From the NCBI RefSeq assembly GCF_003364265.1, contig NZ_NXLW01000003.1, positions 62,001 through 126,000 of the forward strand: a stretch of 64,000 bases of DNA, written 5' to 3'. Each line of letters begins with the position of its first letter. Positions within the stretch are counted from its first letter, which is position 1. The translations under genes were made by a program, and so were the position numbers. This DNA comes from Helicobacter aurati. GTDB taxonomy: Bacteria > Campylobacterota > Campylobacteria > Campylobacterales > Helicobacteraceae. This document shows positions 1-9,701 of this stretch, piece by piece. The notes below the pieces were generated by a model. The model did no database searches, was not told the origin of the DNA, and was given only the letters and a program-made list of their open reading frames with translations.

Positions 1-957
1 GTAATTAATGTGATGATGATGTCCGTGTGGGCAAGTTCTAATGGAAACTAAAGTTTTACAAATATCACAATATACATATTCAGGTAGAATCTGTATATCG
101 ATAGTAATCCCATGTAAAGAATCAAAAATCGAATGTATTTCATTATTTAAATAATACACAGATAGCCCGCGGTTATTCTCTCCAACAAGTAACTTATTGC
201 AACCAAAATTACGTGCCACGATGGCATTCATAATCATTTTATTTTGCCCAGCATAAAGATAAGTATCATCGTGTGGAATGATAATAACCTTCTCTTTCAT
301 CAGGTAATTGTCAATCAGAAATTCGAGGCATTTAAGACGTAAGCTATAATCTATCAATGTATCTTTTCTTGGTTTTAATAGAAAGATTACTAGCAAATCA
401 CAATTCCCAAGTGCTTCGCGCATAATTTTCTCATGGACTCTATGCAATGGACTAGCGTGCATAACAATACCCATAATGTTTTTTGCATTAAGGATCTCCT
501 TACGTTGGGCTAGCCTTTTTTTATGCTTCTCAATTGGATTCTCTTCCAAGGTGTAGTCCCCACAAACACATAAATTTCCGATGCGATTCTCGATTTCTTT
601 GATAGAACGAGAGGCAAAATCCCCACCCATAATTTTACTTATTCGTTCTTGTTTATTGATGCTAAACACAGAATCTACTATGATACTGCCAGACTTTTTG
701 CCGTCTGTAATAAAGTCTAATTTGTCGCCTTTTTTGGCATTTTCCAACACTTCTTTGTTTCGTTTCCCGCTTGGGCTTAGTAAAAAAGGGCAAGGATAGC
801 TTTGGTCTTTATATATTCCGCTAGTATTTACAACATCCATTTGTTCTTGATTCATAATGGTCGTTGCGGGATATAGCAATCCTTCTTGCGCAAGGTTTAA
901 GACAGAAATTGCCTCTTTATCAATATAAAGCTGTTTATTTTTTCCTTGAGATTCCAT
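1..957 (-). CDS. ATP-sulfurylase-like protein, partial (runs off left edge)
   Basis: The frame is open from an ATG at 957 to the first base of the window, giving 319 residues without a stop. The protein resembles the PUA-like plus catalytic domains of ATP sulfurylase: PLHRVHE resembles the family HxxH box, and YAGQNKMIMNAIVARNFGCN resembles the later conserved block. Key active-site boxes are altered: QxRN reads MHAS and GRDHAG reads GENNRG, so genuine sulfate activation is doubtful. The visible C-terminal part carries a C-D-I-C pair followed by CPHGHHHH, a possible metal site. It overlaps the downstream end of the response regulator gene by 23 bases, implying co-transcription. The same order (ispDF, HP1021-type regulator, sulfurylase-like gene) is known in Campylobacter jejuni (Cj1607-Cj1609). 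No sulfate assimilation genes are nearby. Confidence 0.8.
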   Translation of the reverse strand, partial: MESQGKNKQLYIDKEAISVLNLAQEGLLYPATTIMNQEQMDVVNTSGIYKDQSYPCPFLLSPSGKRNKEVLENAKKGDKLDFITDGKKSGSIIVDSVFSINKQERISKIMGGDFASRSIKEIENRIGNLCVCGDYTLEENPIEKHKKRLAQRKEILNAKNIMGIVMHASPLHRVHEKIMREALGNCDLLVIFLLKPRKDTLIDYSLRLKCLEFLIDNYLMKEKVIIIPHDDTYLYAGQNKMIMNAIVARNFGCNKLLVGENNRGLSVYYLNNEIHSIFDSLHGITIDIQILPEYVYCDICKTLVSIRTCPHGHHHHINY

Positions 958-1819
958 ATTTCTTCCTTTTCTCCCATAAGCTTTTACGACTCATACCAAG
1001 CTTCTTTGCCAATTCTACATCTGGATATCTACCTTCGAATTTTGTAATAACAATTCTTTCATACTCACGAATAGAAAGGATCTCACTGCCAATTTCAAGA
1101 TTGTTTGCCATATTTGTAATATCCACAATATGCGGGAATGTTATTTTATCGTCAGAAATCATAGAAATAATTACAAACTGATAGCTCGCCATAAAGTCTA
1201 AAAATTCTTTTTTTTCATGCTTCTTGAGATTCTCGCAATTTGTGATGTAATAAGATTGTTGCTTATCAAAATGATAGTCTCTCCATGTAATATATTTAAG
1301 ATTTAGGAAATTAAAACGCATATTTCGTTCAATAGCGTATTTCATTGCATAAATATCCGCGCTTCGTTGTGAGCTCGCTTTAATTAGAATAGGAGGATTA
1401 TACTGTGGTAATGCGGGGATTTGGAGTTCATTTTGTATAAAAGTGAAGTAATTGTTAAAAAACTTGATATTTTCTACTAATTCCTTAAACCCACAATAAT
1501 GTTCAATTTTACGCACCAACTCATCCATAATAAAAGGCTTAATAATATAATCCTTTGCTCCCAACTTAAGTGGCTTAGATACTGTATCATCGCTAATATA
1601 AGATACCATAAGGATAATAATAGCGTCTTGATGCTTTTCAATAATACTACGGTAATGCTGCCCTACTGTATTCATTGATAGCAAAACAATATCAAACCCA
1701 TCTCTATTCATTGCCTCATCTAGCGAAGAAGTAATAAGGCAAACGTGATTGCTGTCTGCCAGTTTGCTTGCAATACTTTGAGCGAGATATGTTTCGCTCT
1801 CAATAATTAAAACGTTCAT
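935..1819 (-). CDS. Atypical orphan response regulator, HP1021/Cj1608 family
   Basis: A 294-residue regulator with an N-terminal receiver-like domain (about 1-120), a middle domain, and a Fis-like helix-turn-helix at the C-terminus (DVELAKKLGMSRKSLWEKRK, about 265-288). The phosphoacceptor Asp of ordinary receivers is replaced by Ser48 in DIVLLSMN, as in H. pylori HP1021, so it probably works without phosphorylation. HP1021 and Cj1608 are known to bind oriC and to regulate redox and metabolic genes. It lies 13 bases downstream of ispDF and overlaps the next gene by 23 bases. No histidine kinase is adjacent, consistent with an orphan regulator. Confidence 0.9.
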   Translation of the reverse strand: MNVLIIESETYLAQSIASKLADSNHVCLITSSLDEAMNRDGFDIVLLSMNTVGQHYRSIIEKHQDAIIILMVSYISDDTVSKPLKLGAKDYIIKPFIMDELVRKIEHYCGFKELVENIKFFNNYFTFIQNELQIPALPQYNPPILIKASSQRSADIYAMKYAIERNMRFNFLNLKYITWRDYHFDKQQSYYITNCENLKKHEKKEFLDFMASYQFVIISMISDDKITFPHIVDITNMANNLEIGSEILSIREYERIVITKFEGRYPDVELAKKLGMSRKSLWEKRKKYGISRKK

Positions 1820-1832
1820 AGTGATTCCTTAA

Positions 1833-3266
1833 TTATATATTTGGGTATATACGAGGCTGTAAAGCGGCAACACATTGTGCGAATATTCCCTCTTGTCTAC
1901 CTATGAAGCCCAGTTTTTCCGCTGTGCTAGCCTTGATACTTATTCGTGATTTAGGCAAATAGAGAATCTGCGATAAAGTCTCTTGCATCTGTGTTTTATA
2001 AGGAGAAATTCTAGGCGTTTGTGCGATAATAGTTATATCCAGATTGCTTATTTCAAGTCCTGTGCTCAAACAATAATCATAGATTCTTTGCAAAAGAATT
2101 TTAGAATCTATATCCTTAAAAGCAGAATCCGTATCGGGAAATATTTCACCAATATCTCCGCAATTCATTGCTCCAAGCAGAGAATCTATAATCGCGTGGA
2201 TTCCCACATCGCCATCACTATGCGCTTTCAATCCTTGCTTCGATTCCACTTGCACACCACAAAGATACAGGGGCTTAGAATCTATAAATGCGTGTATATC
2301 ACTGCCCTGCCCTATTAATAACTGCGTTGTAGCATACATCTTGTAGAGCGGTTTTAACAGCGATAAATCCTCTTTTGTAGTGAGCTTATTCATAGTTGTA
2401 TCGCCTAACACTAACCCTAAGCGGGTATTAGGCAAGGCACAAATCGCACTCGTTTCATCGCTAAAGTCTTGTTTCAGCTTCGCAGATTCTAAAAGCATGG
2501 AGGTTTTTGAAATTTGTGGGGTTTGTATGAGTCTAAGAGATTCCCTAGAGACATGTTGATAGGATTGGGAATCTGAATTTTGCGCATAGAGCACCGTGTC
2601 ATTCACAGGCAAATAAGGAGCAATACAATCATAGCTATCTTCTAATAGCGCACAAAATAATCTTTCTAAAACCGTTTGCTGTATGTTGCATCTTGCACAG
2701 TCATTAACCAATACAAAGTCTGAATCCACTTGCTTTAAGGCATTTTGTAAAGAAACATAACGTGAACTTCCACCTTCGACGATCTGCATAGGAATAGAAA
2801 ATATAGCGGACGAATGAGAATACGCTATTGGCAACGTATCGGGCAATAACTTTTGCATATAGAATCTATCTTTTGGCGAAGCGGTAACAATTACTTGACT
2901 AAGAAATGGCTTTTGTAGAATGTCTATTAATATCTCTAATGATTGCGGATTATCTCCATATTGTTGCACGAGAATCTGTATATCTTTCGCCGTATAGCTA
3001 CCGTTTATTCTTTTATCTTGCTTTTGTTTGTCAGAAGATTCTAAGAGAAAATTACCTAACGCTGTATTACAACAAAATGGCAGAACTTTTTGGATAAGTG
3101 ACTCCATAACAACAAGCCATAAAGGAGTAATACCTAAGCGCAGCCATTGTTTTTTTGTCTGTATTTGAGGTGCACAAGAGTTTATAGATGTTGCATCATA
3201 ATGGAATCGTGTCGAATCTCCTGCAGCCATAATAATAATTGAAATGGTTTGCAAACGTGTTCTCAT
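1833..3266 (-). CDS. ispDF: Bifunctional IspD/IspF, isoprenoid (MEP) pathway
   Basis: Fused 2-C-methyl-D-erythritol 4-phosphate cytidylyltransferase (N-terminal) and 2,4-cyclodiphosphate synthase (C-terminal), acting in cytosolic MEP-pathway isoprenoid synthesis. The IspD half shows the nucleotide-binding start IIMAAGDSTRF and KKQWLRLG. The IspF half starts near residue 315 with GQGSDIHAF and has SDGDVGIHAIIDSLLGA, which carry its metal ligands. At 477 residues it is longer than the roughly 400-residue H. pylori enzyme; the extra length is an insertion after about residue 58 in the IspD half. The ATG at 3266 has an AGGACC sequence just upstream. It is the first gene of a probable operon with the HP1021-type regulator. 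Confidence 0.95.
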   Translation of the reverse strand: MRTRLQTISIIIMAAGDSTRFHYDATSINSCAPQIQTKKQWLRLGITPLWLVVMESLIQKVLPFCCNTALGNFLLESSDKQKQDKRINGSYTAKDIQILVQQYGDNPQSLEILIDILQKPFLSQVIVTASPKDRFYMQKLLPDTLPIAYSHSSAIFSIPMQIVEGGSSRYVSLQNALKQVDSDFVLVNDCARCNIQQTVLERLFCALLEDSYDCIAPYLPVNDTVLYAQNSDSQSYQHVSRESLRLIQTPQISKTSMLLESAKLKQDFSDETSAICALPNTRLGLVLGDTTMNKLTTKEDLSLLKPLYKMYATTQLLIGQGSDIHAFIDSKPLYLCGVQVESKQGLKAHSDGDVGIHAIIDSLLGAMNCGDIGEIFPDTDSAFKDIDSKILLQRIYDYCLSTGLEISNLDITIIAQTPRISPYKTQMQETLSQILYLPKSRISIKASTAEKLGFIGRQEGIFAQCVAALQPRIYPNI

Positions 3267-3540
3267 TAATGGTCCTTAATAGCCTTACAATGATAGTTGT
3301 CGTGGTAACATTGATTAGAATCTTAGCTTTCTATGTTGGTAAATTCTCGTTTGTTGCAATGGAAGATTATAACATAAATTGTTACCAATTTATACAATAT
3401 ATAATAGCGAAGATATACTTTGTTACTTTATTATTTTATCATTATGCAGAAATGTATCTTTATTAAGATTTTTGTAGTTTTTACTATATAATTAATTGCC
3501 TGAATAGTTAAGTCGGGAAATGAAAGTTTAAGGAATTGCA

Positions 3541-4893
3541 ATGAGCGAAAATATCAGAAATTCTTGGATAGAAAAAAGAAAAGATGACGCAATTAAGACG
3601 CAGTTATATTATGCAAAACAGGGAATCATTACTGAAGAGATGCGTTATATCGCAAACATTGAGAATCTAAACCCCGGGCTTATCCAAAAGGAAGTTGCAA
3701 GAGGCAGGCTTATTATCCCTGCAAATGTTAATCATAAAAATCTTGAACCTATGGGTATTGGTATCGCTACGCGCACAAAAATCAATGCTAATATCGGTTC
3801 ATCACAGATTGTAGAAGACATTGATGAGGAAGTGCAAAAGCTCAAAACCTCTATCAAATATGGTGCTGACACTGTAATGGACTTAAGCACAGGTGGAGAC
3901 TTGGATAAAATTAGAGAGGCAATTATACAAGCTTCAAGCGTGCCTATTGGCACAGTGCCCATGTATCAGATTCTCCATGATGTACAAAACGATGTTTTAC
4001 GACTTGATATTGACACAATGCTCAACGTCTTGCGCAAACAAGCCAAACAAGGCGTAAGTTATTTCACGATTCATTGCGGGTTTTTGCTCGAACACATGCC
4101 TTTTGTCGCCAAACGTAAAATGGGTATTGTGAGTCGAGGTGGGAGCTTAATGGCAAGCTGGATGCTGCATTATCACAAACAAAATCCATTCTATGAATAT
4201 TTTGATGAGATTCTAAAGATTTGTCAGGAATATGATGTTTCACTTTCTTTAGGAGATTCTTTGCGGCCTGGTTGCTTGGCTGATGCAAGCGATGAGGCGC
4301 AATTTGCCGAGCTTAAAATATTAGGAGAACTTGCTAAGAGAGCTTATCATGCCAACGTGCAGGTGATGATAGAGGGACCAGGGCACGTGCCGCTCAATCA
4401 AATTGAACGCAATGTAGAGCTACAAAAACAATTTTGCAATGAAGCTCCTTTTTATGTATTAGGACCTTTGGTTACTGATATTGCCGCAGGTTATGATCAC
4501 ATTGCAAGCGCAATTGGTGCTTGCGTGGCGGCATGGAAAGGTGTAGCAATGCTTTGCTATGTAACCCCTAAAGAACATTTAGGATTGCCTAATGCTAACG
4601 ACGTGCGAGAGGGCATTATCGCTTATAAAATCGCCGCACATGCAGCAGATATTGCACGTGGGAGAGTCGGAGCTAGAGACAGAGATGATGCGATGAGTGA
4701 TGCAAGATATAGCTTTGATTGGAATAAGCAGTTTGAGTTGGCACTTGATGGAGAAAGAGCGCGTGAATTCCATGATGAAGCCCTCCCGCAAGAAGTATTT
4801 AAGGACGCGGAATTTTGTTCAATGTGTGGACCGAAATTTTGCAGCTATAAAATCACACAGGATATTTTTAAAAATTACAAAGAAAACGTATGA
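3541..4893 (+). CDS. thiC: Phosphomethylpyrimidine synthase ThiC
   Basis: A 450-residue radical SAM enzyme that converts aminoimidazole ribotide into the HMP phosphate moiety of thiamine. The C-terminal iron-sulfur motif CSMCGPKFC (CX2CX4C) is intact near residues 427-435. The central barrel contains MIEGPGHVP and [13 protein letters not shown], both typical of the family. The start ATG at 3541 follows TTTAAGGAATTGCA. I looked in the 274-base upstream region for a TPP riboswitch core and saw none. The gene stands alone; a ThiE-like protein lies far away at 59075. Confidence 0.97.
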   Translation: MSENIRNSWIEKRKDDAIKTQLYYAKQGIITEEMRYIANIENLNPGLIQKEVARGRLIIPANVNHKNLEPMGIGIATRTKINANIGSSQIVEDIDEEVQKLKTSIKYGADTVMDLSTGGDLDKIREAIIQASSVPIGTVPMYQILHDVQNDVLRLDIDTMLNVLRKQAKQGVSYFTIHCGFLLEHMPFVAKRKMGIVSRGGSLMASWMLHYHKQNPFYEYFDEILKICQEYDVSLSLGDSLRPGCLADASDEAQFAELKILGELAKRAYHANVQVMIEGPGHVPLNQIERNVELQKQFCNEAPFYVLGPLVTDIAAGYDHIASAIGACVAAWKGVAMLCYVTPKEHLGLPNANDVREGIIAYKIAAHAADIARGRVGARDRDDAMSDARYSFDWNKQFELALDGERAREFHDEALPQEVFKDAEFCSMCGPKFCSYKITQDIFKNYKENV

Positions 4894-5316
4894 GACACAA
4901 ACACTTTATAAACAAAATATTTTTTAAGAAAAACATACTCTAAGTCGCATAGAATCTTTTCATAGAATCCTTTTTCATTGCTATTGCTTGTCCTCTTTTG
5001 GTTCTGTTTGCTATTAGGTGTCATTAAACAAGAAAAATAGCAATGGTTTTCAAGAAACGTTATAACTCTGCACAATCACAATATCTATAATATCTTTGCA
5101 GATTCTATAAGCAATCATTTCGCACGAACACTCAAACAGTAAATTACAGCTTTAATCTCAAATATAAAGAGACATTATAAGATAAATGCAATTTGCCTAA
5201 CATCACATCAGAATAATATTGTAAATACAAGAAAAATAAACATGAATATCTGCAATATAGTATCTATTCGTAACATTTTATAAAGCTATTTCTATCTTTT
5301 TTAAATTAGTTATTAT

Positions 5317-5361
5317 TATTTTTGAATAATTATATATTCAATATATAATTATTCAAAAATA
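5317..5361. repeat. Perfect 21-bp inverted repeat with 3-base centre
   Basis: The arms at 5317-5337 and 5341-5361 are exact reverse complements around the centre TCA. All arm bases are A/T except one G and one C. It lies about 180 bases before the porin start and over 420 bases after thiC. It could be a cruciform or hairpin, a regulator site or a structural element; its role is unknown. Confidence 0.85.
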
Positions 5362-5487
5362 TATATATTTAATAATTAATATTTTTATGAAATAATAATA
5401 TAAACAAATAAATATTACTTTTTGATAAATTATACTTCACTAAAAATAGCATATTGTCGCAAGATATTCGCATTTCCTTAATTTTTT

Positions 5488-5516
5488 TAGGATTTTTTCG
5501 CAGCTTATTGTATATT
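5488..5516 (+). promoter_or_regulatory. Putative promoter of the porin gene
   Basis: T-rich blocks (ATTTTTTTAGGATTTTTT) precede TTGTATATT at 5508-5516, with TATATT as the -10 hexamer. Campylobacterota housekeeping promoters often lack a clear -35 box and use periodic T-tracts instead. The start codon follows 28 bases later. Confidence 0.5.
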
Positions 5517-5544
5517 AAGAGCAAACTAATTTTAAGGTGTGTTT

Positions 5545-7014
5545 ATGAATACAACAACTTCTCAATTTTTTCCCACAAAATTTTCAACTGGACATAGGAA
5601 ATTATTCGTTGCGAGTTTTATATTCGGTGCTTCATTAAGTAGTCTAGAAGCAGCAAGTAAGCTCTCTGAAATAATTGATAATGCGACAATTAGCGGCTTT
5701 GCTTTTACGCGTATTTCTAGTTTGCACGGACGAGATGGTGAGGGTACAAGGTGGCAATGGCGATTTAAGCCGGTTGTAACAACTGGTGCCGTAAATGGCT
5801 GGAGTGGTTCTGTAGGGATCTTTTTCTCTAAGGGTTCTTCTGTGCCTGATAGCAACAATACAGACGGTGATATTGGAGCAAGCCGAGGCGATGTAAGCGA
5901 AACAACGGTAGATAGATTCAGTATTAGCGATTATTATCTTACTTACAATGCAAAAGAGCAGTTAGGCACAGACACTATAATCATTGCTGGACAGAAATCG
6001 CCGGGCACAGTGTTTACCGATAATGTGCTTGATAGAGCAATGGGTGTGTTTATTCAAAATAAAGATATATCAGCTCTCAATATCGGCTTGCAATGGTGGG
6101 ATACATGGATGGGTGATGATATCTACTTCTCTCCTAGAGGCAACATGCAAAATAACGCAGGTATTGGAAATAATGTGTTCCTTCTCTCTCTTGGGAGTGG
6201 TTCTGATTTCACGAAGCAAACAGGCTTAGATTATAATCTAACTTATGCGTATGGCAATAGATGGTTTGATTTTATGCTTTTTGGGAATATTGGATATACA
6301 GCAAAGTTTGGTAATAATTCTCTAGGTATCCTTATACAAGGAAGCTCGACGCGTCTAACTGATAATCCGCATATTTTTAGTAATGCTACTACATTCAGTG
6401 CGATATATCAGCAAACTGGACCAACAGGATCTAATGGATATAACTTCGCGAAGCAAAGAGGTATGTATAATCTGCGCATAGATTATAAATATCATTTATC
6501 AGACTCTTCGGCAGAAGATTCTGATGCTCCTAAATCCATTGGTTTTGTTGGTTTCTCTATTGGAACTATGGGAAGCTTTGGACCAGGATATGGTACATTG
6601 ATTGATAATACAGGCGGCTTAAAGCTAGGCGGCGTACTTTGGAATGGCTATTCTGGACCAGAAGCAAATGGCTTTGGGATCTTAGGCACAGGGGGCTTTG
6701 ATAAAAGCTGGTTGTATGGCGGGTATCTAAAAGCTGAAATGAAATACAAGAAATTTGGGGCATCTTTGGATGTGGTCTATGTTGCAACTTCACATTTCTA
6801 TTATCTCAAAAAAGCCGGCACAGATGGAACCCTCAATGCCAATGGAAAACTTTATACTAAAGAGAACGCTATCAAAAAAGCTAACTTTATTGAAGTAAGC
6901 CCAACTATCACTTATCAAGTAACACCAAGTATCAGCATGGCAGCGTATTATGGATATTTACTTGGCAATCCGCAATTTGGTAGATTTAGATTCCTTGTTA
7001 ATTATGTCTTTTAA
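5545..7014 (+). CDS. Major outer membrane porin (MOMP/OprD-like)
   Basis: About 489 residues. The N-terminus (about 1-37) is a signal peptide ending near SLEAASK, followed by a barrel rich in alternating aromatic and glycine strands. The protein ends in ...FRFLVNYVF, with the terminal Phe typical of outer membrane beta-barrels. Size and style match the Campylobacter/Helicobacter MOMP family of general porins. I chose ATG 5545 because TAAGG at 5533-5537 sits at the right distance; an in-frame GTG at 5539 is too close. It appears monocistronic, with its own promoter, and a hairpin follows the stop. Confidence 0.85.
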   Translation: MNTTTSQFFPTKFSTGHRKLFVASFIFGASLSSLEAASKLSEIIDNATISGFAFTRISSLHGRDGEGTRWQWRFKPVVTTGAVNGWSGSVGIFFSKGSSVPDSNNTDGDIGASRGDVSETTVDRFSISDYYLTYNAKEQLGTDTIIIAGQKSPGTVFTDNVLDRAMGVFIQNKDISALNIGLQWWDTWMGDDIYFSPRGNMQNNAGIGNNVFLLSLGSGSDFTKQTGLDYNLTYAYGNRWFDFMLFGNIGYTAKFGNNSLGILIQGSSTRLTDNPHIFSNATTFSAIYQQTGPTGSNGYNFAKQRGMYNLRIDYKYHLSDSSAEDSDAPKSIGFVGFSIGTMGSFGPGYGTLIDNTGGLKLGGVLWNGYSGPEANGFGILGTGGFDKSWLYGGYLKAEMKYKKFGASLDVVYVATSHFYYLKKAGTDGTLNANGKLYTKENAIKKANFIEVSPTITYQVTPSISMAAYYGYLLGNPQFGRFRFLVNYVF

Positions 7015-7047
7015 TAGAATCTTGCTAATCATTAAGGAAGAGGACTT

Positions 7048-7072
7048 CTTGTTTGTCTAATTGACAAGCAAG
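7048..7072. terminator. Hairpin after the porin gene
   Basis: CTTGTTTGTC and GACAAGCAAG form a 10-bp stem (one G-U pair as RNA) around a 5-base loop. There is no T-run after it, so it may be a 3'-end stabilising hairpin or a weak bidirectional terminator between the convergent porin and serA genes. Confidence 0.4.
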
Positions 7073-7191
7073 GAACAAGACAGCATAACAACGAAGCGAA
7101 TCTTGCCGTATTGGGAGTTTCAAAAGAATCATTAAAGAATCGAAGAATTTACGTCATAACAAAAAGGCAAACAATCATAAATTCATGAAAC

Positions 7192-8802
7192 CTACAATAA
7201 CACACTGCGCACATTTAAGCATTCCTTTATCGCGCGCAAATCGTCAAGTAAAGCCCTTGTAACGGTGTTATCAACTAAAATCAATGCAAGAGCTTCTTTA
7301 TGATGTATATCCCCGTGCCTGCCCAATCTAAAGTCTGCGATATTCACATTATGCCTTGCTATCGTGTTACCAATACTTCCAATAACGCCAGGTACGTCAG
7401 TGTTTTTCACAAGAATCATATTCCCCTTTGGCTCTAAATCCATGCCAAACCCGTTGATATTATTGAATCGAATAATATGCCCATCATAGACCGTGCCACT
7501 AACACTCATACTTTCTTGCTCGGTAGTAACGGTCAGTGTAATAAGATTCTTATATGCCCCTGCACTATGCTTTAGTTCTACATGCGCACTTACACCACGT
7601 TCTTTGGCGACAAAATGCGCATTCACATAATTAATGCCATCATCTAGTGAGGGCTTCAAAGCCCCAACGAGCCCAAACGTACATAAGGCGTCTTGATATT
7701 TCTCTAGCTCTAATCCATGAATATGCAAAGTTAGGGAGCTTATTGCTCCATTCACAGCTTGCGCGGCAAAGTAACCTAACTTTTGCGCAAGCTCTAAATA
7801 ACTCGCAATAGAATCTGGAATGTCTTGATTTTTGGTAGGAAGATTGAGTGCGTTAGGGAAAGCAGAACCTCTAGCGGCAGAAATAGCCGCATTAGCAGCT
7901 TCAATAGCAATTTTCTCCTGTGATTCAAGAGTATTTGCACCAATGTGCGGCGTTACATAGAGATTCTCTAACTCTAAAAGCTTGTTTTCAATAGCTGGCT
8001 CTTTATCAAATACATCAATACCAGCCCATGCAATCTTTCCGCACTTTAATCCCTCATACAAATCATTCTCGTTATACAGCCCTCCTCTAGCGCAATTAAT
8101 CAGAATCACACCGTCTTTCATTTGCGCTATTTCTTTGCTTGTAATCATATTAGTAGTCTGCTTGTTCTTAGGGGTATGGATAGTGATTATATCGCAAGCT
8201 AAAATATCCTGAAAATCTGTCGTATATTGCACTCCTAAATCTAAAGCTTTGTTGGGATTAATATAAGGGTCATAGGCTATAACTTCCATTTCAAAGGCTT
8301 TTGCACGAACGCCCACGCGACTACCAATGTTCCCAAATCCAATAATACCTAGCTTTTTATCCTTTAGCTCTATGCCATACCAGTCTTCCCTATTCCATAT
8401 TTTCTGTGTTTTTAGTTGATAATTCGCCCCAGGAAATCTACGGATAGCACTAAGCAAATGCGTCATAGTAAGCTCCACCGCTGCTATGGTATTGGCTGTC
8501 GGTACATTCATAACCACTACTCCACGATAAGAGCAAGAGTCAATATCTACATTATCTACGCCCACGCCAGCGCGCACAATTGCTTTAAGCCTCTTAGAAT
8601 CCTTGCAGGCAGATTCTAATAAATCGGGGGTAACTGAAGTGGAACTTCTTGTAATAAGTACATCTGCTTTATGCAAGTGTGTAAACAATTCTGGCTTTGA
8701 TAAGTGCGCTAGATTCTCTACTGAAATATCTGCTTGGGAACGCAAAATTTTCAATCCCTCTTCATGAATATGGTCGCAAACTATGATATGTTTGTGCATC
8801 AT
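7192..8802 (-). CDS. serA: D-3-phosphoglycerate dehydrogenase
   Basis: A 536-residue long-form PGDH that oxidises 3-phosphoglycerate in the first step of serine synthesis. The NAD-binding signature GIIGFGNIGSRVG lies near residues 151-163. The catalytic region includes INCARGG and ends with VTPHIGANT. An intervening domain follows, and the C-terminus is an ACT domain (from about 465, NMILVKNTDVPGVIGSIG) that usually gives serine feedback. The start follows ATAAGGAGAG; ATG 8799 is an equal alternative. The gene is convergent with the porin gene and divergent from ubiE. Confidence 0.96.
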   Translation of the reverse strand: MMHKHIIVCDHIHEEGLKILRSQADISVENLAHLSKPELFTHLHKADVLITRSSTSVTPDLLESACKDSKRLKAIVRAGVGVDNVDIDSCSYRGVVVMNVPTANTIAAVELTMTHLLSAIRRFPGANYQLKTQKIWNREDWYGIELKDKKLGIIGFGNIGSRVGVRAKAFEMEVIAYDPYINPNKALDLGVQYTTDFQDILACDIITIHTPKNKQTTNMITSKEIAQMKDGVILINCARGGLYNENDLYEGLKCGKIAWAGIDVFDKEPAIENKLLELENLYVTPHIGANTLESQEKIAIEAANAAISAARGSAFPNALNLPTKNQDIPDSIASYLELAQKLGYFAAQAVNGAISSLTLHIHGLELEKYQDALCTFGLVGALKPSLDDGINYVNAHFVAKERGVSAHVELKHSAGAYKNLITLTVTTEQESMSVSGTVYDGHIIRFNNINGFGMDLEPKGNMILVKNTDVPGVIGSIGNTIARHNVNIADFRLGRHGDIHHKEALALILVDNTVTRALLDDLRAIKECLNVRSVLL

Positions 8803-8962
8803 CTCTCCTTATAATCTGCTAATTCGCAAAATAAATCATTATTGTATAGCATTACTCTAAATCACGGAACTATTAGTAACAATTTGCTAAAAGTATCGTA
8901 TGCTATCATCATTAAAATGCTAGAATCCTTGATGTATTTACATACCACGATAAAGAGCAAAA

Positions 8963-9685
8963 ATGGACTCGCAACATAAACAAACGCAAATCATTGATAT
9001 GTTTAATGATATTGCGCCCACATACGATAAAACCAATAGACTTATGAGCATGGGAATTGATACAAGCTGGAGAAAAGAAGCCTGCAAACAAGCCCTAAAA
9101 ATTATCAACAAAACAAATGTAGATATAGCTGATATTGCCTGTGGGACAGGCGATATGATGTTGCATTGGACACAAGAAAGTCAAAACTTAAATGTTGTAA
9201 TAGATTCCCTTGTAGGTATAGATCCATCAACAAATATGCTAAATGTTGCTAAGGAAAAGATTCCAAATGGCAATTTTATCATCGCGCAAGCCGATAATCT
9301 CCCTCTTGAATCGACAAGCAAGGACATTCTTTCAATTGCTTATGGCTTACGTAATGTGGTGAATAGAAAGGATTCACTACGGGAATTTTATAGGGTGCTA
9401 AAACCGCAAGGAGTGCTGATTGTCCTAGAGTTTATGTCGCAAAGTCAAAAAACCGTGCCTTCTTTTTTCATGCAATTCTATACTCGAATCTTTCTTCCGA
9501 TTATAGGAGGAATTATGTCTCGCAACTTTCGGGCTTATAAATACTTGCCAAATTCTATTGATAATTTCGTTACGCGAGAATCTTTAGAAGAAGAGCTTTT
9601 ATTACACGGCATGCCTACGATTTTTTCTAAAAGTTATAGTGCCAATGTCTCATCTTTGATTATTGCACAAAAGAGCAATCACTAA
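8963..9685 (+). CDS. ubiE: Demethylmenaquinone methyltransferase
   Basis: A 240-residue class I SAM methyltransferase for the last step of menaquinone synthesis. Family signature regions are FNDIAPTYDKTNRLMSMGID near the N-terminus, the SAM site DIACGTGDM (about 52-60), and YGLRNVVNRKDSLREFYRVL. H. pylori-type bacteria make menaquinone by the futalosine route, and mqnD is also in this window. recO follows after 16 bases and is probably co-transcribed. Confidence 0.95.
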   Translation: MDSQHKQTQIIDMFNDIAPTYDKTNRLMSMGIDTSWRKEACKQALKIINKTNVDIADIACGTGDMMLHWTQESQNLNVVIDSLVGIDPSTNMLNVAKEKIPNGNFIIAQADNLPLESTSKDILSIAYGLRNVVNRKDSLREFYRVLKPQGVLIVLEFMSQSQKTVPSFFMQFYTRIFLPIIGGIMSRNFRAYKYLPNSIDNFVTRESLEEELLLHGMPTIFSKSYSANVSSLIIAQKSNH

Positions 9686-9701
9686 TCCTATCTAATACGC
9701 A

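Larger units (their letters stand above)
4894..5544. other. 651-base AT-rich non-coding spacer before the porin gene
   Basis: No convincing gene is present. The first half is unremarkable AT-rich sequence. The stretch from about 5310 to 5440 is almost pure A/T and contains a perfect long inverted repeat (separate entry). The last 60 bases hold T-rich blocks and a -10-like element that probably drive the porin gene. Confidence 0.6.

Noticed and set aside
3239-3466. Plus-strand frame of 75 codons with hydrophobic residues
   Set aside because: It overlaps the start of ispDF on the other strand, lacks a good ribosome site, and its composition follows the AT-rich spacer.
3267-3540. Possible TPP riboswitch before thiC
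   Set aside because: The conserved CTGAGA core and paired helices were not found by eye.
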